Positions 1-7,740 of a stretch of DNA of 64,000 nt are shown here, one piece after another. The DNA is from Archangium gephyra (GTDB lineage Bacteria > Myxococcota > Myxococcia > Myxococcales > Myxococcaceae), in NCBI RefSeq assembly GCF_001027285.1, contig NZ_CP011509.1:10502501-10566500 (forward strand), read 5' to 3'. The notes beneath the pieces were generated by a model. The model saw only the letters and a program-made list of their open reading frames with translations. It ran no database searches and was not told where the DNA came from. Numbering within the stretch: the stretch's first letter is position 1; each line of letters opens with the position of its first letter. The position numbers and the translations under genes are program-made.

Positions 1-722
1 GCCTGCGCGGGGTCCGGCTCCAGGGAAGCGCTCCCCTTCACGGAGGTGCCGCCGAGGATGCAGTCGTCGAGGCGGGGAATGAGGTACGTCATGCCCCGCG
101 CCTCGTCCTGCTCGTCGAGGAGGAAGCGCTCCAGGGGGAGCGGCGCCACGCGCAGCACCTCGCCGCGGATGGGGTGGAGCGTCTCGTCTCCCAGCAGGGT
201 GCGAGACCCGAGGCCCGTGCAGTTGACGACGAGCGGAGCCACCGCCCAGGCCTCGTCGAGCGAGCGCACCTCGCGCTGGACGATGGAGCCACCGAGCCGG
301 CGGAAGCGCGCCATGAGGTATGGGAGGTAGCGCCGCATGTCGATGACGGGGGCCTCGAAGACGTAGCCCTCGACGAAGCCCGGGAGCAGCTCGGCGGGAG
401 TGGCGCGGCGGAAGCCGGGGACGCTGGAGGCCCACCACGGATCGGGCGCGGGCCAGAGCAGCAGCTCCGTGCCGGAGACGCGCCGCACGCCGGTCTCGGG
501 GTGCGCGGCGAGGGCGCACAGCTCCTCGAGGGTGCGCGCGGCCCAGGCGGTGACACGCTCCTGGGGGAAGGCGAGGTACGGGTACCAGACGGCCGCCGCG
601 ACATCGGACGTGGTGTGCGGGGGCAGCTCGCGCGCCCAGAGCTCCACCGCGTGCCCGGCTTCGAGCAGCCGGACACCGCAGGACAAGCCAGAGACTCCAC
701 AGCCAAGGATGATGACGCGCAT
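1..722 (-). CDS. D-amino-acid oxidase family FAD flavoprotein (C-terminus beyond window)
   Basis: The minus-strand frame starts with ATG at 722 and runs off the left edge, giving about 240 visible residues. The first residues form a beta strand followed by GCGVSG (residues 7-12), the Rossmann dinucleotide fold that binds FAD. Near the visible end the stretches HPIRGEVL, TYLIPRLDD and LGGTSVKG match the order of conserved blocks in D-amino-acid and D-aspartate oxidases, where the (I)PR arginine contacts substrate carboxylate. Known family role: oxidative deamination of D-amino acids to 2-oxo acids with release of peroxide and ammonia. Substrate cannot be read from this fragment. It is divergent from the SAM hydrolase gene, with a 107-bp shared upstream region. 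Assignment to the DAO superfamily is firm; glycine oxidase (ThiO) is the main alternative. Confidence 0.85.
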   Translation of the reverse strand, partial: MRVIILGCGVSGLSCGVRLLEAGHAVELWARELPPHTTSDVAAAVWYPYLAFPQERVTAWAARTLEELCALAAHPETGVRRVSGTELLLWPAPDPWWASSVPGFRRATPAELLPGFVEGYVFEAPVIDMRRYLPYLMARFRRLGGSIVQREVRSLDEAWAVAPLVVNCTGLGSRTLLGDETLHPIRGEVLRVAPLPLERFLLDEQDEARGMTYLIPRLDDCILGGTSVKGSASLEPDPAQ

Positions 723-829
723 GGGAGACAGGGGGGTGGTTCCCTGTTCTATGCGGACGAGGCCGGTGAAGTGAATGCCCCCCCCACTGAATCCCGGAAC
801 CAGGGCGGTGCGGCTATCCTCCGGGAGTG

Positions 830-1615
830 ATGCCTCCCCTCATCAGCCTGTTGACGGACTTCGGCGTGAAGGACACCTACGTGGGCCAGATGAAGGCGGC
901 GCTACTCCGAGTGTGTCCGGGGGCGAGCCTCGTGGACCTGACGCACGAGGTGCCCGCACAGGACGTGAGGGGTGGAGCCTTCCTGCTGTGGAGCGCGGTG
1001 GAGGCCTTCCCCGAGGGCTCGCTGCACCTGGCGGTGGTGGACCCGGGCGTGGGCTCGACACGGCGCGCCGTGGCGGCGAGGACGCGGCGGGGAGACGTGC
1101 TGGTGGGGCCGGACAACGGACTGCTGGTGCCAGCGCTCGAGCAGCTCGGGGGGCTGGCCGCGGCGGTGGAGCTGAGCGCGGCGGAATACTGGGGACCGAG
1201 GCAGTCGAGGACGTTCCACGGGCGGGACGTGTTCGCTCCGGTGGTGGGGCACCTGGCGGCGGGCGTCCCGCTGGAGAAGCTCGGCCGGACGTTGGCGCAC
1301 CTGGAGAGACCGTTCTCATTCCCGAGGCCGAGGGAGGAGGACGGAGGCCCGGTGGGCGAGGTGCTCCACGTGGACACCTACGGCAACCTCATCACGAACC
1401 TGCCGGGAGCACTGCTGCCCGCGCGCTTCCGGGTGCACCTGGGGAGCACGGTCATCGAGGACGCGCCGCACGCGCACTACCAGGCGGTCACCTCAGGGAA
1501 ACCCCTCGCCCTGGTGGGGAGCGCGGGCCTGCTGGAGATCTCGGTAAGAGACGGGAGCGCGGCAAAGGAGCTGGGGTTGGACCGGGGAGCGCGGGTGCGC
1601 ATCGAGCCGTCGTGA
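830..1615 (+). CDS. S-adenosyl-L-methionine hydrolase (adenosine-forming), DUF62/SAM hydroxide adenosyltransferase
   Basis: The 261-residue protein carries the ordered signatures of the SAM-dependent halogenase-like fold: LTDFGVKDTYVGQMK at the N-terminus, VDPGVGSTRR, GPDNGLL, SRTFHGRDVFAPVVGHLA, and VDTYGNLITNL. Family knowledge: these non-halogenating members use a water-derived hydroxide, with a conserved Asp/Arg/His set, to split SAM into adenosine and methionine; the chlorinases and fluorinases are close relatives. Two overlapping starts exist, GTG at 827 and ATG at 830; ATG gives MPPLISLLTDFG, the usual N-terminus. The gene stands alone between a divergent flavoprotein and a REP-like hairpin. 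The biological role (SAM pool control) is unproven for the family. Confidence 0.9.
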   Translation: MPPLISLLTDFGVKDTYVGQMKAALLRVCPGASLVDLTHEVPAQDVRGGAFLLWSAVEAFPEGSLHLAVVDPGVGSTRRAVAARTRRGDVLVGPDNGLLVPALEQLGGLAAAVELSAAEYWGPRQSRTFHGRDVFAPVVGHLAAGVPLEKLGRTLAHLERPFSFPRPREEDGGPVGEVLHVDTYGNLITNLPGALLPARFRVHLGSTVIEDAPHAHYQAVTSGKPLALVGSAGLLEISVRDGSAAKELGLDRGARVRIEPS

Positions 1616-1640
1616 AGCAAGCCCCCTGAGTGCGCACGGT

Positions 1641-1683
1641 GGACCGCCCCCTCTCCCCCCGGGAGAGGGACAGGGTGAGGGTG
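1641..1683. repeat. REP-like palindromic intergenic element
   Basis: A perfect 9-bp stem (CCCTCTCCC at 1649-1657 with GGGAGAGGG at 1661-1669, 3-nt loop) is followed at once by ACAGGGTGAGGGT. From memory, this stem plus a CCCTCACCCT-type flank is a common interspersed element in GC-rich bacterial genomes. It lies 30-70 bp after the SAM hydrolase stop and could also act as a transcript 3' end. No second copy was noticed in the window. Confidence 0.55.
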
Positions 1684-1739
1684 CCTGCTTCCCACCGTTC
1701 ACCCCCGTGCCCAGGCTTCACCCCAGGGGACTACCCGCG

Positions 1740-2345
1740 ATGAGCACGGAGCGGCCGAAACGAAAGGCACCGGGCTGGGCCAGAGCACGCATCTACACGG
1801 TGGGCCACTCCACGCGCTCGGCGGAGGAGTTGCTGGAACTGCTCCAGGCGCACGGCATCCAGACGCTGGTGGACATCCGCACGGTGCCGCGCTCGCGCAC
1901 GAATCCGCAGTTCAACCAGGACACCCTGCCCCGGACGCTCGGGAAGGTGGACCTCCGGTACGTGCACCTGCCGAGGCTCGGAGGGCTGCGGCGCACGAGC
2001 AAGGACTCCCCCAACACGGCGTGGCGCAACACCAGCTTCCGCGGCTACGCGGACTACATGCAGACGGACGAGTTCACGCGGGGACTCGAGGAGCTGCGGG
2101 AGCTCACGGCGGACGGGCCGCTGGCGCTCATGTGTGCCGAGGCGGTGCGCTGGAGGTGCCACCGCACGCTGGTGGCGGACGCGCTGTACGCCCGGGGCGT
2201 GGAGGTGCGGCACATCACCAGCCGCACCCGCGCCGAGCCCCACAAGCTCACGCCCTTCGCGCAGCTGCACGGCCGGCAGGTGCTCTATCCGGGAGGCCAG
2301 GAGGAGGAGCGCCAACAGTCCTCCCCCAGCCCTTCACCGGTGTAG
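1740..2345 (+). CDS. DUF488 family protein (long form)
   Basis: The protein has 201 residues from ATG 1740; an in-frame ATG at 1707 would add 11 residues with no homology. It shows the DUF488 hallmarks: YTVGHSTRSAEELLELL near the N-terminus, LVDIRTVPRSRTNPQFN, and the C-terminal cysteine motif LMCAEAVRWRCHRTLVADAL (Cys-x-Glu ... Cys-His-Arg). The family has no settled biochemical function; the conserved Cys/His/Arg cluster suggests a nucleic-acid or metal-linked role. It ends 9 bp before the convergent ferredoxin gene. A second, distinct DUF488 member lies at 13842-14216. Confidence 0.88.
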   Translation: MSTERPKRKAPGWARARIYTVGHSTRSAEELLELLQAHGIQTLVDIRTVPRSRTNPQFNQDTLPRTLGKVDLRYVHLPRLGGLRRTSKDSPNTAWRNTSFRGYADYMQTDEFTRGLEELRELTADGPLALMCAEAVRWRCHRTLVADALYARGVEVRHITSRTRAEPHKLTPFAQLHGRQVLYPGGQEEERQQSSPSPSPV

Positions 2346-2354
2346 CGGGCCGGT

Positions 2355-2597
2355 TCAGGGCGTGGGTGTCACCTCGGCGCCGGTGTCGGCGTCGACCACT
2401 TCGATGGCGCTCATCGGGCACAGCTCGGCCGCCGCGAGCACGGCGTCGTCCGGCTCGACCTCGCTGTGCCGGGCTTGGGAGTAGCCGTCCACGAGCTGGA
2501 AGTAGAGGGGTGCCGTCATGACGCACATCCCACAACCGCCACATTTCTCCGTGACCCGCACCCGCCAGCGGCGAGGCTGAGAGGTTTCGCCGCTCAC
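2355..2597 (-). CDS. Ferredoxin partner of cytochrome P450
   Basis: The GTG start at 2597 overlaps the P450 stop by 4 bp (GTGA), so the two genes are translationally coupled and the ferredoxin is almost certainly the electron donor of that P450. The 80-residue protein has Cys19-x2-Cys22-x2-Cys25 and Cys60-Pro. Typical Streptomyces P450 ferredoxins have a single [3Fe-4S] cluster with C-x5-C...CP and a non-Cys middle residue; here the middle position is Cys22, so a [4Fe-4S] cluster is possible. Length and the VRVTEKC N-terminal lead-in fit the family. A ferredoxin reductase is not nearby and must be shared from elsewhere. Confidence 0.88.
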   Translation of the reverse strand: MSGETSQPRRWRVRVTEKCGGCGMCVMTAPLYFQLVDGYSQARHSEVEPDDAVLAAAELCPMSAIEVVDADTGAEVTPTP

Positions 2598-3823
2598 CAC
2601 GTCACCTCGAGGCGTGCGGGGCAGCGGGCGATCAGCCCGGGCTTCCACGGCACCTGGTCGCCAGGGACCGCGAGCCGCAGGTCCGGGAACCTCCGGATCA
2701 GGCCCTCGAGCGCGAGGCTCAACTCGACCCTCGCCAGCGCCGCCCCGAGGCAGTGATGCGCCCCGTGGCCGAAACCGAGGTGTGGGTTGGGTCTGCGGGC
2801 GAGGTCGATCTTCTCGGGGCACGTGAAGACGCGCTCGTCACGATCCGCGGCCGCGCGCTGGAAGATGACCGTCTCGCCCTTGCGGATCAGTACGCCGCCC
2901 AGCTCGACGTCCTCCGTGGCTCGCCGCGGGAAGCTCCCGGTCGAGCGCAGCGGGATGTACCGCAGCAGCTCCTCGATCGCCGTCGGCAGCAGCGAGGGCT
3001 CGGCCACCAGCCGGGCGTAGAGCTCCCGTTGGGAGAGCAACAGGAAGCAGCTGTTCGAGATCATGCTGAGCGACGTCTCGTGGCCGGCCATGAGAATCCC
3101 GACACCGGTTCGAGCGGTCTCGAGGGGCGTCAGCCGCTCGGTGTCCATCGCCTCCAGCAAGGTGCTGACGAGGTCGTCCGTGGGGCGTGAGCGGCGCTGT
3201 TCCAGCAACTCCTGGAAGTACTCCTCCAGCGCCGTCCGGGTCCGGTTGACCTCGGCGGCGTCGTAGGCCGTGGTGGAGACAAGGACGTCGGAGTGCCGGC
3301 GGAACCGCTCCCGATCCGCGGAAGGGATGCCGAGCAGCTCGGAGATCATCACGACCGGCATCGGGACCGCCAGACTGGCGACCAGGTCCGCCGGTGGTCC
3401 TCGCGCGACGAGCTGGTCGAGTTGCTCGTCCACCACCTCACGGATGCGGTCGCGCAACTGCTCCACCCGCCGCATCGAGAAGGCCTTCACCACGACACGG
3501 CGGATCCGGGTGTGGTCCGGTGGATCCATCGTGAGCAGGTTTCCCGGCCGCAGCGGCAAGGGGGTGACCCGGGCGGTATCCGGCTGTGTGGCCTCCAGGG
3601 AGCTGAACCTCGGGTCGGCCAGGAACTGCTTGATCTCGGCGTAGCCGGTCAGCAGCCACGCATCCCCACCGAACGGCATCCTCACGCGGCTGACCGGCTC
3701 CTCCCGGCACAGTTCCGCGTACCGCGGGTGGAGGTCCAAGGCCCGGACGGGCCCGAACGGATAGTGCGGCGGTGTCCCGGGGAGCGCCTGAGCATTCCCA
3801 CGACCGGAGTTCCTCGTGCTCAT
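2594..3823 (-). CDS. Cytochrome P450 monooxygenase
   Basis: The soluble 409-residue protein is full length for a bacterial class I P450. Visible motifs are the I-helix oxygen-activation site AGHET (246-250), the K-helix ExxR as EELLR (284-288), and the haem loop FGHGAHHCLG (351-360) with axial ligand Cys358. MDPPDHTRIRR near residue 100 is the usual C-helix haem-propionate region. It resembles CYP105/107-type biosynthetic or xenobiotic P450s, but family cannot be fixed by eye. It is followed by a coupled ferredoxin. No biosynthetic genes flank it, so a natural-product substrate is not indicated by context. The start ATG at 3823 has no obvious Shine-Dalgarno sequence. Confidence 0.95.
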   Translation of the reverse strand: MSTRNSGRGNAQALPGTPPHYPFGPVRALDLHPRYAELCREEPVSRVRMPFGGDAWLLTGYAEIKQFLADPRFSSLEATQPDTARVTPLPLRPGNLLTMDPPDHTRIRRVVVKAFSMRRVEQLRDRIREVVDEQLDQLVARGPPADLVASLAVPMPVVMISELLGIPSADRERFRRHSDVLVSTTAYDAAEVNRTRTALEEYFQELLEQRRSRPTDDLVSTLLEAMDTERLTPLETARTGVGILMAGHETSLSMISNSCFLLLSQRELYARLVAEPSLLPTAIEELLRYIPLRSTGSFPRRATEDVELGGVLIRKGETVIFQRAAADRDERVFTCPEKIDLARRPNPHLGFGHGAHHCLGAALARVELSLALEGLIRRFPDLRLAVPGDQVPWKPGLIARCPARLEVTW

Positions 3824-4229
3824 ACGTGGAAGGAGCGGCGACCGCGTCCCGTGTGAGACGCCGGTGGCGATGGAACCCCCTCCGCTGCTCGCTGCATCGC
3901 CGGGTCTTCAGGCTGCGCGGGCGCTCGCTGGCTTCGCGCGTAGCCACCCAGCCAGGCGGCGCGGCTCCGCGGCTCACCTTCGGGGTGCGGACACCTCTCC
4001 TGGCCTGAGTGGCGACGTGAGCACCACGTGAGTCCCCGCATGTTCCTCGAGAACCTCATGAATCACCACTGGCCCTGCCTCGCCGTCCCATGGAACCTGC
4101 CTCGCTGGCCATGGAAAGGAGGCGGAACCAGACAACCTCGCGAGCGGCACATGCGTTGCTCCTAGCGCCAGCCGGGAAGCGATGGACGCAACCCAGGGAC
4201 GCCTTCGGGCATCGAAAGCGAGGTCTCCG
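3824..4229. other. Intergenic region without a recognisable gene
   Basis: This 406-bp gap lies upstream of both the P450 (minus strand) and the lipoprotein gene (plus strand), so it should hold both promoters. I could not pick out a convincing sigma-70 or sigma-54 promoter. The only open frames across it are high-GC artefacts with no domain-like sequence. Confidence 0.5.
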
Positions 4230-4739
4230 ATGAAGCTTTGGAGAGCGGGCATGATGGCGGCGGTCATGATGGGCGCGGTGGGCATTGGTTGTGGCGGCGT
4301 GGAGCCAGAGCCCCCGCGAGCATCAGCCCCCAGCGCGACGGCGAAGTATCTCGAAGCCGCCGACGACTTCGAGGACAACGATCACAACCAGTGCGGAGTG
4401 AGGCGCTGTATCGACATCGAGCGCGACAAGAACATCACCCACGTCTTCCTGGACTTCGGCAACTGCCCGGTCAAGGACTTCCGCGTCACGGTGAGGACGG
4501 AGTCCCGAGGCGTGGAGGACGTCACGGACCGCCTCAAGTCGGTGGGCGGGCCGTGCCAGGAGCTCAACGCGGACTACCGCTTCGAGCTGCCGGGGCCCGA
4601 CAAGATGGTTCGGGTGTGTGTGCAGTTCAAGGACTACATCACGAAGGTGCGCGTTGGCGTGAAGGCCGCGGACGAGTGCACGTATGAGTCGCGCACCATT
4701 GATGGCAATGCCTGCCGCAAGTGCCAGCAGCATCAGTGA
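4230..4739 (+). CDS. Cys-rich secreted lipoprotein, unknown function
   Basis: The chosen start gives an N-terminus MKLWRAGMMAAVMMGAVGIGC, a lipoprotein signal with lipobox ending VGIGC; an upstream ATG at 4182 would put 16 charged residues before the signal. The mature part (about 145 residues) holds many cysteines (CGVRRC, NCPVKD, GPCQEL, RVCVQF, DECTYE, ACRKC), which suggests several disulfides in the envelope. An acidic DDFEDNDHNQC segment follows the lipid anchor. I recognise no family. A lipoprotein gene of a different kind follows on the same strand after a hairpin. Confidence 0.75.
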   Translation: MKLWRAGMMAAVMMGAVGIGCGGVEPEPPRASAPSATAKYLEAADDFEDNDHNQCGVRRCIDIERDKNITHVFLDFGNCPVKDFRVTVRTESRGVEDVTDRLKSVGGPCQELNADYRFELPGPDKMVRVCVQFKDYITKVRVGVKAADECTYESRTIDGNACRKCQQHQ

Positions 4740-4791
4740 CGCCCTGAACTCTGACACAGGGAGACAGGGAGCCTGGCTCGCGGGAATGCGT

Positions 4792-4818
4792 CGCCCCCGT
4801 GCGGAAAGGGCGGGGGCG
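4792..4818 (+). terminator. GC-rich hairpin after lipoprotein gene
   Basis: CGCCCCC (4792-4798) pairs with GGGGGCG (4812-4818) across a 13-nt loop, 50 bp after the preceding stop. No T tract follows, so termination would be inefficient or Rho-assisted. Confidence 0.3.
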
Positions 4819-4867
4819 AACAGGCAGTCCGCCAGTGGCGATGTATGATGCCGGGCGGAGGCAGTCG

Positions 4868-5338
4868 ATGATCCGATGCGCCGCGTTGGTCATGCTGCTG
4901 TGCGGCTGCGCAACCCCCGATGGAGGCCAGGAGATGAAAGGGCGCCCGATGCGCAAAGGCGATCCAGAGCCGGTCCATGAATTCGAACCGGGGCCGGCGA
5001 TCACCGACACCCAGGCCCTGACGGCATGGCTCGAAGCGAATCGCGGGAAGCGTCTTCGCCTGCCCGTGGTGATCGAGCGCGGGGAGCCCGGCCATGGCTT
5101 CAAGCGCTCCCGCGTGGGCGACGTCGAGCTCCACGTGACGGACCTGGCACTCGGGGTGCCTCTGAGCGAGCGGATCGCGCAGAAGTGCGGGCGCGATGCG
5201 GCCCGTTGCGCGCTCTGGCTCGAGGGCCGCTACGGGGAGAAGCCGCCGTTCCCGAACGACCACCCCCAATACGAGGTCCTCAAGGTTGGCGACGTCGTGG
5301 ACGAGACGGTGGAGCTGAAGGGCGAACGGGCGAAGTAG
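4868..5338 (+). CDS. Small lipoprotein, unknown function
   Basis: The 156-residue protein starts [17 protein letters not shown], a short lipoprotein signal with lipobox LLCGC. The sequence GGCGGAGGC about 8 nt upstream of ATG 4868 supports this start over in-frame ATGs at 4799 and 4841. The mature protein begins with a polar linker and then has [27 protein letters not shown]-like beta-rich sequence broken by two cysteines ([13 protein letters not shown]). No known domain was recognised. It precedes the UvrA-like gene by 102 bp and is probably a separate unit. Confidence 0.72.
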   Translation: MIRCAALVMLLCGCATPDGGQEMKGRPMRKGDPEPVHEFEPGPAITDTQALTAWLEANRGKRLRLPVVIERGEPGHGFKRSRVGDVELHVTDLALGVPLSERIAQKCGRDAARCALWLEGRYGEKPPFPNDHPQYEVLKVGDVVDETVELKGERAK

Positions 5339-5440
5339 TGCCGGGCGCTACACACCCGGCTCGCAAGCTTCCGCACGGCTTCCTGGTGTATGGAAGGAGT
5401 TCTGGCAAACGGAACACCCGTCCCGCACGAGGAACAAGCA

Positions 5441-6517
5441 ATGGCCCAGGAGAAACAGGAAACCGACACCATCCATGTGCGTGGCGCGCGGGTGAACAAC
5501 CTCCAGAACATCTCGCTCGACCTGCCGAAGAAGAAGATCACCGTCTTCACCGGCGTGTCGGGCTCGGGCAAGTCGTCGCTGGTCTTCGACACCCTCGCCG
5601 CCGAATCGCAGCGGCTGCTCAACGAGACGCTGCCGACCTTCGTGCAGACCTTCCTGCCGCGGCAGCCCCCACCCGACGTCGATGCCCTCGAGAACCTCTC
5701 GGCGGCGATCATCGTCGACCAATCGCGGATTGGCGGCAACAGCCGCTCCACCGTGGGCACCGTCAGCGACACCGCGGCGCTGTTGCGGCTGTTGTTCTCG
5801 CGCCTCGGCAAGCCGGCCGTGCCTCGCCCGAGCGCGCTGTCGTTCAATGATCCCCTGGGCCTGTGCAAGGCCTGCGACGGCATCGGCGTCGTCTCGTCCC
5901 TCGACGTGAAGGGACTGCTCGACGAGAGCAAGAGCCTCGAGGAAGGGGCCTTGTTGTTCCCCGGGTTCGCCGTCGATTCCTGGTTCTACAACATCATCAG
6001 CGGCTCGGGGTTCTTCGACCTCAAGAAGAAGATCGCCGACTACTCCGCCGACGAGCGGCACAAGCTGCTGCACGAGCCGGAGTGCAAGATCAAGATCAAG
6101 GTGGGCAGCAAGATGATGGGCTCCACCTATGAAGGCTTGATCCCCAAGATTCGCCGCCTCTACCTGTCGAAGAATCTCGATGATCTGCAGGCCAACCTCC
6201 GGAACGCGCTCGAGCCCATCCTCACCCGCGAGCCCTGCGCCGAGTGTGGGGGCACCCGCCTGAACGCCGCAGCCCTCGCCTGCCGCGTCGATGACGGCGC
6301 TGGCCACGCCCTCAACATCGCCGAGGCCTCGGCGTTGGCGGTCGACGAGCTGCTGGGAGTGATCACGCGCGAGAAGAGCGGCTTCGACAACGCCGCCACC
6401 GCTCCGGTGCGACAAGCCCTCGTCCGGCGCCTGCAGTCCCTCGTCGACATTGGCCTCGGCTACCTCTCGCTCGATCGCGAGAGCAGCACGCTCTCGGGGG
6501 CGAGTCGCAGCGGGTGA
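5441..6517 (+). CDS. UvrA-like ABC ATPase, N-terminal half (frame-broken)
   Basis: The sequence after ATG 5441 (SD GAGGA) reads as the first nucleotide-binding domain of a short UvrA homologue: Walker [16 protein letters not shown] (about 38-52), [19 protein letters not shown], a CKACDGIG zinc-type motif (about 142), [10 protein letters not shown] (about 266), and [15 protein letters not shown] at the start of the ABC signature. There the frame is lost and a TGA follows at 6515-6517. The continuation lies in the next frame as a second ORF, giving a combined length of about 765 residues, shorter than classical UvrA (about 940), as in UvrA2/DrrC-like proteins. These relatives are linked to DNA-lesion or drug tolerance rather than core excision repair. 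Whether this is a pseudogene, a coupled split gene or a sequencing error is unresolved. Confidence 0.8.
   Translation: MAQEKQETDTIHVRGARVNNLQNISLDLPKKKITVFTGVSGSGKSSLVFDTLAAESQRLLNETLPTFVQTFLPRQPPPDVDALENLSAAIIVDQSRIGGNSRSTVGTVSDTAALLRLLFSRLGKPAVPRPSALSFNDPLGLCKACDGIGVVSSLDVKGLLDESKSLEEGALLFPGFAVDSWFYNIISGSGFFDLKKKIADYSADERHKLLHEPECKIKIKVGSKMMGSTYEGLIPKIRRLYLSKNLDDLQANLRNALEPILTREPCAECGGTRLNAAALACRVDDGAGHALNIAEASALAVDELLGVITREKSGFDNAATAPVRQALVRRLQSLVDIGLGYLSLDRESSTLSGASRSG
6491..6517 (+). other. Frameshift junction with GTGA stop/start overlap
   Basis: The run of five G at 6496-6500 encodes LSG then GA; six G would restore [11 protein letters not shown], the canonical UvrA signature, and fuse both ORFs. 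In the sequence as given, the first frame stops at TGA 6515-6517 and the second can start at GTG 6514, a 4-bp overlap like those of coupled genes. Confidence 0.85.
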
Positions 6518-7737
6518 AGATGGTGCGGGCACTCGGCTCGAGCCTCACGGATCTGACCTACATCTTCGACGAGCCGAGCATCGGTCTGCATCCCGCCGAC
6601 CTGCACCGCCTCAACACCCTGCTCGTGCAGCTGCGCGACAAGGGAAACACGGTGCTCGTCGTCGAGCACAAGCCGTCGGTCATCGCCATCGCCGACCACA
6701 TCGTCGACATCGGCCCCGGTGCCGGTGGGAACGGCGGCCGAGTCGTCTACGAAGGCGACGTGGAAGGACTGAAGCGCTCTTCGTCGGTGACGGGGCAGGC
6801 GCTGTCACAGAAGCCGGAGACGAAGACGCGGACGCGAACGCCCACCGGGTGGATCGAGCTCCACGATGTGACCCTGCACAACCTGAAGAACCTGAGTGTG
6901 CGCATTCCCCAGGGCGTCTTCGTCGTCGTCACCGGCGTCGCCGGCTCGGGCAAGAGCTCGCTCATCCGCCAGACACTTCCGCAGCGCGTCCAGGACGTCG
7001 TGGTCATCGACCAGAGCCTCGCCCGAGGCTCGAGCCGCTCGAACCTCGCGACGTGGACGGGGATCCTCGACGCCGTCCGCAAGCTGTTCGCGACGACAAA
7101 CAAGGTCTCGGAGTCCCTGTTCTCGGCGAACTCCAAGGGCGCGTGCCCCGAGTGCCAGGGCCTGGGGGTCGTCTACACCGACCTCGCCCACCTCGACCCC
7201 GTCGCCGTTCCCTGTGAGGCCTGCGGCGGCCGCCGCTTCACCGACGCCGTCCTCAAGCACAAGGTGCGCGGCCGCTCCATCGGCGATGTCTTCGACTTCC
7301 CCGTCGAAGACGCCGCCGCGTTCTTCGTCGAGCCCGCCATCCACGGGCCGCTCCAATCCCTCGTCGATGTCGGCCTGGGCTACGTGCGCCTCGGCCAGCC
7401 CTTGAACACGCTGTCCGGCGGTGAGCGCCAGCGCATGAAGCTCGCGCGCAGCCTGCACGAGCCGGCGCCCCTGGCCATCCTCGACGAGCCGACGACCGGA
7501 CTGCATTTGAAAGACATCGATCGTCTGGTGGCGATGATCGATCGTCTCGTCGACAAGGGCACGTCGGTCATCGTCATCGAGCACCACCCCCGGGTCATCC
7601 GCCGCGCCGACTGGATCATCGACATGGGACCCGGAGCCGGCCACGACGGCGGCCGCGTCGTCTTCGAGGGGACCCCCACCGACTTGCTGAAGCACCCGGC
7701 TTCGCTGACCGGGCAGTGGTTGTCCCGCGAAGGCTGA
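6514..7737 (+). CDS. UvrA-like ABC ATPase, C-terminal half (frame-broken)
   Basis: This 407-residue frame continues the preceding ORF: it begins with the tail of NBD1 including its Walker B (YIFDEPSIGLHP) and H-loop region (VLVVEHKP), then has a complete NBD2 with Walker A GVAGSGKSSL (about 141-150), a zinc module CPECQGLG ... CEACGGRRF, signature LSGGERQRMKLA (about 299), Walker B LAILDEPTTGLHL, and VIVIEHHP. If translated separately, the two pieces would split NBD1 between polypeptides. Its stop is 3 bp before the next gene, so the following hypothetical gene is likely cotranscribed. Confidence 0.8.
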   Translation: MKMVRALGSSLTDLTYIFDEPSIGLHPADLHRLNTLLVQLRDKGNTVLVVEHKPSVIAIADHIVDIGPGAGGNGGRVVYEGDVEGLKRSSSVTGQALSQKPETKTRTRTPTGWIELHDVTLHNLKNLSVRIPQGVFVVVTGVAGSGKSSLIRQTLPQRVQDVVVIDQSLARGSSRSNLATWTGILDAVRKLFATTNKVSESLFSANSKGACPECQGLGVVYTDLAHLDPVAVPCEACGGRRFTDAVLKHKVRGRSIGDVFDFPVEDAAAFFVEPAIHGPLQSLVDVGLGYVRLGQPLNTLSGGERQRMKLARSLHEPAPLAILDEPTTGLHLKDIDRLVAMIDRLVDKGTSVIVIEHHPRVIRRADWIIDMGPGAGHDGGRVVFEGTPTDLLKHPASLTGQWLSREG

Positions 7738-7740
7738 CCC

